This document shows positions 57,648-64,000 of a DNA stretch of 64,000 nucleotides, piece by piece. The stretch lies in NCBI RefSeq assembly GCF_001625325.1, contig NZ_JRQQ01000007.1:186001-250000 (forward strand), read 5' to 3'. Position 1 is the first letter of the stretch; every line of letters starts with the position of its first letter. A program made the translations under genes and the position numbers. The notes beneath the pieces are model-generated. The model made no database searches. It was not told the DNA's origin and saw only the letters and a list, made by a program, of their open reading frames with translations. The DNA is from Croceicoccus estronivorus. Its GTDB lineage: Bacteria > Pseudomonadota > Alphaproteobacteria > Sphingomonadales > Sphingomonadaceae.

Positions 57648-60020
57648 ATGCAACATACAATCAAGACACCGAGCTTTTTTCTGGGGGCGAGCCTGATCGC
57701 CCTTGCCGTTTCCGTCCCAGCCTATGCCGAAGAAGCGGACAGCAGCGATATGGACGACCGGGAAATCATCGTTACCGGCATTCGCGCAACCTACACCAAC
57801 GCCGAAGTGACCGAGGCGATGATCTCCCAGCAGGCTCCGCTCGCCTCAGCGCTCGATCTGGTCGATGCTCTGCCCGGCGTGCAGGTGCAGGAAGGCGATG
57901 CTTTCGGTTTCGATGACTGGTCGACCGCAGTGTCCGTTCGCGGTTTCCAGACCAATCTGGATACCCAGCAGATCGGCATCACCATCGATGGTCTGCCCAA
58001 TGGCGATTCTAACTACGGCGGCGGCGCCAAGGCCAATCGCTATATCGATACGATGAACCTTGCCACCGTCGAGGTTTCGCAAGGAACCGCCGACATTGCC
58101 ACGCGATCGAACGAGGCGCTGGGCGGCACGCTCAACTTCATTACGTCCGATCCGCTTGAGGAAATGCGTGTACGCGTTTCCGGTTCAATCGGCGATTCCG
58201 ACGCCCGCCGTATCTATGGCCGTTTCGATACGGGTACATTCCTTGATGGTGCGGCCCGTGCCTGGGTGTCCTATGCGCATCAGGAGGCGACCGATTGGGT
58301 TGGCGGTTCGGCTCAGAACCGCCGCGACAATTTTGCCGGCAAATTCATTATCGACACTCCGGTCAAATTCACGGGCTACGTCAGCTATGACGATGCGCAG
58401 GAGGACAACTACGACCAGGTCTATTCCGCGCTGCAGTATCAGTATTATCCGCATACCGACGGCCTGACCGGCGAATGGACCGGCATCCCCTATCAGGACC
58501 AGGCCTATCGCCGCGCCTGGTCGACATTGCGCAAGAACTTCTTCGCCTATCTCAAGGCGGATACCACGATCGGAGACGCGCTCGATCTGAACGCGGCGGT
58601 CTATTATCACGACATGAGCGGCCGGGGTGACTGGGTGCCGCAATATGTTGTCGATGTGACTGACGATGGCGCGGGCAATCCGCAGAGTGAGTTGTCGGGG
58701 ATCGGCACGGTTTCCGGCGGTTCGCCGCTGGGCACGATCTATTTCGTGGATGCGAACGGGGTTGCGTTGACCCCGATGGACGGTTGCGAAGGTGCGCTGA
58801 CCTATCCTTACGGCGGCACAACCGATCCGAACTACGATCCCGCGTGCTATGCGGAAGGTGCGATTGGTGCGCAGTCCTATCGCCACACGCATTATCGCAA
58901 GGATCGCACGGGTTTCACTGCCGATGGCACATGGCGGGCAAGCTTCGGTTCGGTCGAGAATACCCTGCGCGCGGGCATCTGGTACGAAGACACGCATCGG
59001 CAGGAATGGCGCGATTGGCATAACGTGATCGATACGACGACCGGTCCAGCCTATGAACCCACGCCTTACTGGACCCAGTACAGCCGCAAGTACCCGCAGG
59101 ACACATTCAAGTGGTACGCACAGGAAGAAGTGAAGTTTGGTCCGGTCACGGCAAATTTTGGCGCCAAGCAGTTCATTCATCACATCAAGCGCATCGATCG
59201 GTTTGGCGACACCGAAGATACGAATTTCAAGTCGACCTCGGACGTGCTGCTTTCGGGCGGTATTCAGGTCGAGCCGATGCAGGGGCTGAACCTGTTCGCC
59301 GGTTATGCCGAGAATTTCAAAGCGTTGACCGATGCCGTGCTGGAATTCGGCAATGCCGACTTGTCCAGCCTGAAACCTGAAACCGCGGAAAACTGGGAAG
59401 CGGGCGTGCGATATTCGAACCGCCTGTTCGGCGCTTCGGCGACCTGGTTCAAAAGCAAATTCTCCAACAAGGTGATCTTCGTGTCGAACAGCACGGAGGC
59501 GGGCAACGACTATCTGGGTGAAGGCGATGGCAAGTTCTTCAACGCAGGCGGGATTGATGCGGAAGGTTTCGAATTGCTGGCCAATGTCCGCCCGTTGCCG
59601 GGGCTGAACCTGTACGGCTCCTATACCTATATCGACCCCACCTATCGTGGCACGGGCAACCCGACGCTCGATGAAGAGCAGGGCATTACGCCAGGCAATA
59701 CGGTGGCCGGTATCGCCAATCACATGTGGGTGCTCTCCGCCAATTACGAGACCGGGCCTTTCCGCATTGGCATTTCGGGCAAGTTCACCGGCGATCGTTA
59801 TGTCGATGCGGCCAATACCTGGGTTGCCGAGAGTTACTTCCTCACCGACCTGAATATCGGAGTGAGGGGTGACGTGTTGAGTGACACTCTCAAGGGGGTC
59901 GACTTCTCTCTGACAATCAACAACCTCACGGATGAGGATTATCTTGGCGGTATTTCAAGCAATTATGCCTGGATCGGCGCCCCGCGCACTGCGGTATTCA
60001 CGGTAACTGCCGACTTCTGA
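57648..60020 (+). CDS. TonB-dependent receptor of the phosphate-scavenging unit
   Basis: A 790-residue receptor: signal peptide ending at VPAYAEEA, a TonB box-like DREIIVTGI, the plug (APLASALDLVDALPGVQVQEGDAFGFDDWSTAVSVRGF) and a barrel ending in AVFTVTADF, with terminal phenylalanine. The plug GFDDW segment and overall sequence differ clearly from the receptor at 52871. It is followed 88 bp later by the phosphatase PhoD and preceded by Pho-box-like repeats. Uptake of phosphorylated organic compounds or of metal needed for the phosphatases is therefore likely, though not shown. Confidence 0.94.
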   Translation: MQHTIKTPSFFLGASLIALAVSVPAYAEEADSSDMDDREIIVTGIRATYTNAEVTEAMISQQAPLASALDLVDALPGVQVQEGDAFGFDDWSTAVSVRGFQTNLDTQQIGITIDGLPNGDSNYGGGAKANRYIDTMNLATVEVSQGTADIATRSNEALGGTLNFITSDPLEEMRVRVSGSIGDSDARRIYGRFDTGTFLDGAARAWVSYAHQEATDWVGGSAQNRRDNFAGKFIIDTPVKFTGYVSYDDAQEDNYDQVYSALQYQYYPHTDGLTGEWTGIPYQDQAYRRAWSTLRKNFFAYLKADTTIGDALDLNAAVYYHDMSGRGDWVPQYVVDVTDDGAGNPQSELSGIGTVSGGSPLGTIYFVDANGVALTPMDGCEGALTYPYGGTTDPNYDPACYAEGAIGAQSYRHTHYRKDRTGFTADGTWRASFGSVENTLRAGIWYEDTHRQEWRDWHNVIDTTTGPAYEPTPYWTQYSRKYPQDTFKWYAQEEVKFGPVTANFGAKQFIHHIKRIDRFGDTEDTNFKSTSDVLLSGGIQVEPMQGLNLFAGYAENFKALTDAVLEFGNADLSSLKPETAENWEAGVRYSNRLFGASATWFKSKFSNKVIFVSNSTEAGNDYLGEGDGKFFNAGGIDAEGFELLANVRPLPGLNLYGSYTYIDPTYRGTGNPTLDEEQGITPGNTVAGIANHMWVLSANYETGPFRIGISGKFTGDRYVDAANTWVAESYFLTDLNIGVRGDVLSDTLKGVDFSLTINNLTDEDYLGGISSNYAWIGAPRTAVFTVTADF

Positions 60021-60108
60021 TTTCAGGAAACGATGGGGCGGCACGGGGTTTCGAGCTCGTGCCCCCCATTCTGCCATTTTCACGGCGCTTCAAACAAGGA
60101 GCAGGGCG

Positions 60109-61812
60109 ATGCTCAAGTTTCCGAATTTTGCGGTTTCCCGCCGCACCACTCTTGCCGGGCTTGCCGGTGCAACATTTCTGTCAACCTTGCCGATGCGCGC
60201 CCTGGCGCAGGATCAGGGAGACAATCCTGCCTTTCGCCATGGCGTTGCGAGCGGCGATCCAACCCACAATGCGGTGGTGCTCTGGACCCGCATCGAACCC
60301 GAGCATGGCACTGGCGATATTGGCTGGGAACTGGCGCGCGATGTGCAGTTTTCCGACATCGTGCAGGGTGGGGTGGCGCAGACGGGTGAGGCGCGGGACT
60401 ACACGATCAAGATTCTGGCAACAGGCCTGCAACCGGGGGCGACGTATTACTACCGTTTCCGCAAGGGTGAGTTCGTCTCGCCTGTGGGGCGGACCCGCAC
60501 GATCCCCGCAGGGCATCTGGACCGTTTGAGCATCGCGCTGGCTTCGTGTTCGAATTTCGCTTTCGGTTTTTTCAACGCCTATGATGCGATCGCCAAGGAT
60601 CCCGAAGTCGATTTCGTCCTGCACACCGGCGACTATATCTATGAATATGGCGCGGACGGTTGGGGTGGGGATCTCTCCCGCAAGATCGGGCGCGTCCACG
60701 AACCGGCCCACGAAATTATCTCGCTTGCCGACTATCGCCAGCGCCACGCGCAATACAAGCGTGATGCCGGAAGCAAGGCGATGCACGCGGCACACCCCTT
60801 GATGGCTTGTTGGGACGATCATGAGAGCGCCAACAATCCCTGGACTGGCGGGGCGGAAAACCATCAGCCCGAAACCGAAGGCAGTTGGGAGGACCGTCGG
60901 GCCGCTTCTATCCAGGCGTATTATGAGTGGATGCCGATCCGCGAGCCGGAATGGCTGGAGATCGAGGGGCGGACCCGAGCGCAATTCTGGCGCACCTACA
61001 GCTTTGGTGACCTCGCCACCATGGTGACTCTGGAAACGCGCCATACGGCACGAGCCCGTCAGATCGATTACATGGACTACGTGGACAAGATTGCCAGCGA
61101 AGCGGATGCGGCCCATCTGCGTGACGCGGTGATTGGCGCAGAGGGGCGCACCATGCTGTCGCCGGAAATGGAGGCTGACCTGTCAGATGCGCTTTCCGCA
61201 TCGGTAGCGGAAAGACAGCCGTGGCGGCTTATTGGCAACCAGATTCCTATCGCGCGGACCCCGGTGCCCGATCTTGTGGCCAAGGGTGTGCTGCCCGATC
61301 CTTCGGCGGACCCGCAGGCAAGTTTCGCGGCGAAGGCACTGGCATGGAAAGGCAAATGGAACCTGCCATTCTATCCTGACACCTGGGATGGGTATCCCTG
61401 GGCGCGTGAGCGTTTCTATGATCTTGCCCGCAAGGCTGGTGCCAGCGATCTGATTTTCCTTACCGGAGACAGCCACAGCTTCTGGGCCAACAGTCTTTTC
61501 GACAAGACCGGCAACCCTGCGGGGATAGAGCTCGGCACTTCCGGGATTTCCTCTCCGGGCGATTTCATCTCGAGCGGATTTGGTCCCGGCCTGTCACAAT
61601 CGCTTGACCGTGCCTTCGCCGAATATGTGCCGGAGGTTCTCTGGACCGACAATATGCACAACGGTTACGTTCGCCTCGATCTCGAACGGGACCATGCCAG
61701 AGCAAGTTTCATAGCGGTCGATACCGTTCTGACTACCGCCTACCGTGTCGGCACATTGCGGCGCTATGCCGTGAACAAGCGGGACGGGGCGCTCTCGCTC
61801 GATCTGATTTAA
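60109..61812 (+). CDS. phoD: PhoD-family alkaline phosphatase/phosphodiesterase, Tat-exported
   Basis: A 567-residue metallophosphoesterase. A twin-arginine signal SRRTTLAGLAGATFLSTLPMRALAQ directs folded export, as known for PhoD. An N-terminal FN3-like domain (FRHGVASGDPTHNAVVLWTRIE) precedes the catalytic domain, with metal ligands in LHTGDYIYEYG, MACWDDHESANNPW and the C-terminal FLTGDSHSFWANSLF. PhoD enzymes hydrolyse phosphodiesters and monoesters using iron and calcium. The start at ATG 60109 follows AAGGAG. It is downstream of the TonB receptor and convergent with phoK, consistent with a phosphate-starvation unit. Confidence 0.94.
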   Translation: MLKFPNFAVSRRTTLAGLAGATFLSTLPMRALAQDQGDNPAFRHGVASGDPTHNAVVLWTRIEPEHGTGDIGWELARDVQFSDIVQGGVAQTGEARDYTIKILATGLQPGATYYYRFRKGEFVSPVGRTRTIPAGHLDRLSIALASCSNFAFGFFNAYDAIAKDPEVDFVLHTGDYIYEYGADGWGGDLSRKIGRVHEPAHEIISLADYRQRHAQYKRDAGSKAMHAAHPLMACWDDHESANNPWTGGAENHQPETEGSWEDRRAASIQAYYEWMPIREPEWLEIEGRTRAQFWRTYSFGDLATMVTLETRHTARARQIDYMDYVDKIASEADAAHLRDAVIGAEGRTMLSPEMEADLSDALSASVAERQPWRLIGNQIPIARTPVPDLVAKGVLPDPSADPQASFAAKALAWKGKWNLPFYPDTWDGYPWARERFYDLARKAGASDLIFLTGDSHSFWANSLFDKTGNPAGIELGTSGISSPGDFISSGFGPGLSQSLDRAFAEYVPEVLWTDNMHNGYVRLDLERDHARASFIAVDTVLTTAYRVGTLRRYAVNKRDGALSLDLI

Positions 61813-61815
61813 GCG

Positions 61816-61847
61816 CATCGGGCAGCCTGGCGTCAGGCTGCCCGATG
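61816..61847. terminator. Strong hairpin between phoD and phoK
   Basis: Perfect 14-bp arms CATCGGGCAGCCTG / CAGGCTGCCCGATG close a GCGT tetraloop in the 46-bp gap between two convergent genes. It would work for both transcripts. There is no T-run on either side. Confidence 0.7.
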
Positions 61848-61858
61848 GTTCACGCCTA

Positions 61859-63577
61859 TCAAGGCCTTGGGGCGCAGGTGTCGCGCTCGCTTCCGTCAAT
61901 ATCGAGACAGCGCCCATCGAAACTGCCTGCCGGGACGTTCAATCCGAGTACGGCCACAAGGGTGGGGGCGATGTCCACGGTGTCGACTGGTGCAGGCTGT
62001 TCAAGGCCGGGCATACCCTTGCGCCAGAACATCAGCGGTACCCGCCGATCATAGTCCCAGGGGCTCCCGTGCGTGGTCACATAGTAGGGGTCGGGAACGG
62101 GGATCGACACAATCGCGCGATGCAGGATGGTGTAGACGTCGCCCGTGCGTTCGGGGTCGAACGAAGCCCGCGCACGCTGTTCCAGTGTCCAATCCTGGGG
62201 CGATCCCGATGGCATCGGTATCCGGGCAAGTTCGTCTTTCCGATAGACCGCCTGCACCTGTGGATGGGCCTTCAGTTTGGAGACGAGCCTGTCGATCACT
62301 TCCGCTCTCGTTTCGGGCGGCAGGTCGCGGGTCACATAATAGTCGCCAGAAGGGGATTCCGAATAGATCAGCTGCGCCTCACCCGGATTTCGTGATTGTG
62401 CCGGATCCTGACGGATGAATTGCGTGAGTTTCAGTTCGGTTGCGATTGCCTGGCCAAGCTCAAGATCTGTGAGCGCGGCATCAGCACGGGCGCCATCGGG
62501 CATCGCCTGCTGGTCGAGACGCTCCGGCACGTCGATGCCGCCGTGGTCTGCAGTCAACATTACGACATAATCCAGGCCCTGCGCGTCGAGCTTGTCAAAG
62601 AAGTTGCCTAGTGATCGGTCGAGCTCGGCCATCTGGATGCACATTTCCATGCCTTCGTTTCCGAAAGCATGGCCGACATAATCGGTTGCCGAAAGACTGA
62701 CGGAAAGCAGATCGGGTGTGGACTGCTTCCCGAGCTTCATGGTGTCGATCAACCGAAGGGCAAGGTCGAGAGTGGCACCATCCAGTCGTGGCGAATATTT
62801 GAAGCTCTTGGGCTGATCGGCCTTCAATGCGAACCGACCGGTGCCTACAGGTGTCGTGCCGACTTGCACCGCTCGATCACGGGAAAGGCACCAGGATGGG
62901 CCATTCATGGGCGGCGCCCCTGCAGTGATCGTGGTCAATACCTGCTGGTTGACGGTCATCGCATCGGGCGCCAGCGCGACACCGTTGAACGATGTGAAAC
63001 CCTGCTCCAGCCACCAGTATGCCTGATCGATCTTGTGACCGCCCATCATCACTACCGCCCGATCCTTGCCCGAGACCGCGACGTTGCGGCTGGTCGGCCA
63101 TGCCTTCTTCATCCTGTCGCCGAGTGTCGGTACACGCAGATGGCTGGCGGACACGACCGGATACTTCGAACTGCTGTTCGGATCGGTCTCATCCTCGGCG
63201 CAGTAAACCCGTTTTTCTTCACGGTTGAGCGTCACGTCGTACCAGGCGTTGGCGATGATGCCGGACCGGGCGGGATGAACGCCGGTGAGCAACGTGGAAT
63301 GGCCGGGGCAAGTTTCCGTCGCGGCGTGGCTCTGGTATGCGGAGGAAAAGACCGCACCCTGCATCAGTCGCGCCAGGCCTCCGGTAAAATGCTGCCGGTA
63401 TTGGGCGAAGAGATCGGCGGAAAATTGGTCGACTGCAATGGCGACAACCAGGCGGGGCGCATCGGAGGCGGGCTTGTCTGCGGCTTGGACAGGTTCGGCT
63501 GGGCGGGCAAGGGCCATGGGCGCGACGGACAGGGCAAGGGCCGCGGCAAACGCGGAAAATACAGGCTTGATAGGCAT
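61859..63577 (-). CDS. phoK: PhoK/PafA-type alkaline phosphatase (Sphingomonas SPAP family)
   Basis: A 572-residue secreted phosphatase with signal peptide MPIKPVFSAFAAALALSVAPMALA. The alkaline phosphatase-superfamily metal site starts at Asp50 (VDQF). The nucleophile Thr89 lies in AATETCPGH, Asn110 in IIANAW, and Lys171/Arg173 in SGKDRAV. These are the residues, at the same numbers, reported for Sphingomonas alkaline phosphatase SPAP/PhoK, and they define phosphomonoesterase activity in the PafA group. TADHGGIDVPERLD and the C-terminal TTHGSPWDYDRRVPLMFW complete the metal site. It should release phosphate from monoesters in the periplasm or outside the cell. Convergent with phoD. Confidence 0.96.
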   Translation of the reverse strand: MPIKPVFSAFAAALALSVAPMALARPAEPVQAADKPASDAPRLVVAIAVDQFSADLFAQYRQHFTGGLARLMQGAVFSSAYQSHAATETCPGHSTLLTGVHPARSGIIANAWYDVTLNREEKRVYCAEDETDPNSSSKYPVVSASHLRVPTLGDRMKKAWPTSRNVAVSGKDRAVVMMGGHKIDQAYWWLEQGFTSFNGVALAPDAMTVNQQVLTTITAGAPPMNGPSWCLSRDRAVQVGTTPVGTGRFALKADQPKSFKYSPRLDGATLDLALRLIDTMKLGKQSTPDLLSVSLSATDYVGHAFGNEGMEMCIQMAELDRSLGNFFDKLDAQGLDYVVMLTADHGGIDVPERLDQQAMPDGARADAALTDLELGQAIATELKLTQFIRQDPAQSRNPGEAQLIYSESPSGDYYVTRDLPPETRAEVIDRLVSKLKAHPQVQAVYRKDELARIPMPSGSPQDWTLEQRARASFDPERTGDVYTILHRAIVSIPVPDPYYVTTHGSPWDYDRRVPLMFWRKGMPGLEQPAPVDTVDIAPTLVAVLGLNVPAGSFDGRCLDIDGSERDTCAPRP

Positions 63578-63803
63578 CAGGCTTCCTCGAAGCTTGGCTG
63601 GAAGATCGGCAGTCGAGGCACGTCGCTATTGCCCAATTGTTGCGTTGCTGTGGCAGTGGGACCGGGCGGCTCAGGGCCGGAGGGCATTTTCCATCCCTAG
63701 TTTATATTGAGGAGGCGCCTCCTTCTGGAAACGGGGAGACTGGTATGGAGAATCGGGCGGAACGATGCCGCCTGCCGCATATGCAAGACAGGAGAGTGTG
63801 AGG

Positions 63804-64000
63804 ATGCTGTTGAAGGACAAGGTCGTTGTCATCACGGGCGTAGGGCCGGGGATGGGACAGGCGATGGCGAAGATCGCGGCACAGGAAGGCGCGAAAGTGG
63901 TGCTGGGTGCGCGCAATCAGGCATTCATCGATGGTGTCGCTGCTGACATTCGCGCGGCTGGTGGCGAAGCCGTGGCACGCTCCACCGACGTAACGCGCCG
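63804..64000 (+). CDS. Classical SDR, 3' end cut by window edge
   Basis: The first 65 codons of a short-chain dehydrogenase: LLKDKVVVITGVGPGMGQAM (TGxxxGxG cofactor loop), KVVLGARNQAFIDGVAADI and STDVTR, typical of the cofactor-binding half. The start at ATG 63804 is preceded by GGAGAG and GAGG. The active site lies outside the window, so substrate class cannot be judged. It is separated from phoK by a 226-bp divergent gap in which I recognised no motif, and may start another catabolic operon. Confidence 0.85.
   Translation, partial: MLLKDKVVVITGVGPGMGQAMAKIAAQEGAKVVLGARNQAFIDGVAADIRAAGGEAVARSTDVTR

Noticed and set aside
1-64000. Mobile element, prophage, CRISPR array, tRNA or rRNA
   Set aside because: No transposase, integrase, terminal repeats, spaced repeat array or tRNA/rRNA-like sequence was recognised on either strand. 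Small or divergent RNAs could be missed by reading alone.

Overview
The window looks like chromosomal or megaplasmid DNA of a sphingomonad-type alphaproteobacterium (Novosphingobium, Sphingobium or Sphingomonas). Evidence for this is the uniformly high GC, several TonB-dependent receptors, and a PhoK-type alkaline phosphatase whose active-site residues fall at exactly the published Sphingomonas enzyme positions. Catabolic SDRs, P450, Rieske and acyl-CoA genes are densely packed. I see no rRNA, tRNA, insertion sequence, integrase or CRISPR array. Genus-level assignment is inference. Layout: (1) 1-9.5 kb is a set of short operons around an AraC regulator. It holds a SnoaL-like protein, five SDRs, a carboxymuconolactone-decarboxylase-like protein, an aldehyde dehydrogenase, a 3-hydroxyacid dehydrogenase, and a P450/[2Fe-2S] ferredoxin/degenerate-SDR operon. 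(2) 9.5-17 kb has two FAD dehydrogenases, one clearly of the 3-ketosteroid dehydrogenase type, divergent from a lipoprotein PQQ/haem-c alcohol dehydrogenase, a CitE-like lyase and a flavodoxin-fold quinone reductase. (3) 17-30.2 kb is an acyl-CoA block. It contains a methylcrotonyl/geranyl-CoA-type carboxylase whose alpha chain is split into two genes, a beta-keto-acid cleavage enzyme, an acyl-CoA synthetase, an SDR, a CoA-transferase, an enoyl-CoA hydratase, an isovaleryl-CoA-type dehydrogenase, a TetR regulator and an aldehyde dehydrogenase. A 47-bp perfect palindrome and three copies of ATGAAYNNNRTTCA suggest that one regulator controls these units. (4) 30.7-37.3 kb is a complete distal valine pathway operon (isobutyryl-CoA to propionyl-CoA) with a divergent LysR gene. 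(5) 37.3-44.7 kb is a tripartite RND efflux system with its TetR regulator, a promoter/operator and a hairpin-rich leader. (6) 44.8-49.9 kb holds a DUF3237 protein and four surface-polysaccharide genes. (7) 50-57.5 kb has a MalT-like LuxR regulator divergent from a TonB receptor, a Rieske oxygenase, two tandem RidA-family genes and a glyoxalase-fold protein. (8) 57.6-63.6 kb is a phosphate-scavenging set: a TonB receptor with a Pho-box-like repeat upstream, then PhoD, with PhoK convergent. (9) At 63.8 kb the 5' part of another SDR begins. How it may fit together (inference): regions 1-3 and 7 look like oxidative catabolism of an imported, hydrophobic, branched, terpenoid- or steroid-like substrate. 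Oxygenases and alcohol/hydroxysteroid-type dehydrogenases would make acids. A CoA ligase or CoA-transferase would activate them, and the dehydrogenase, carboxylase, hydratase and lyase set would remove beta-methyl-branched units. The substrate cannot be read from sequence alone.
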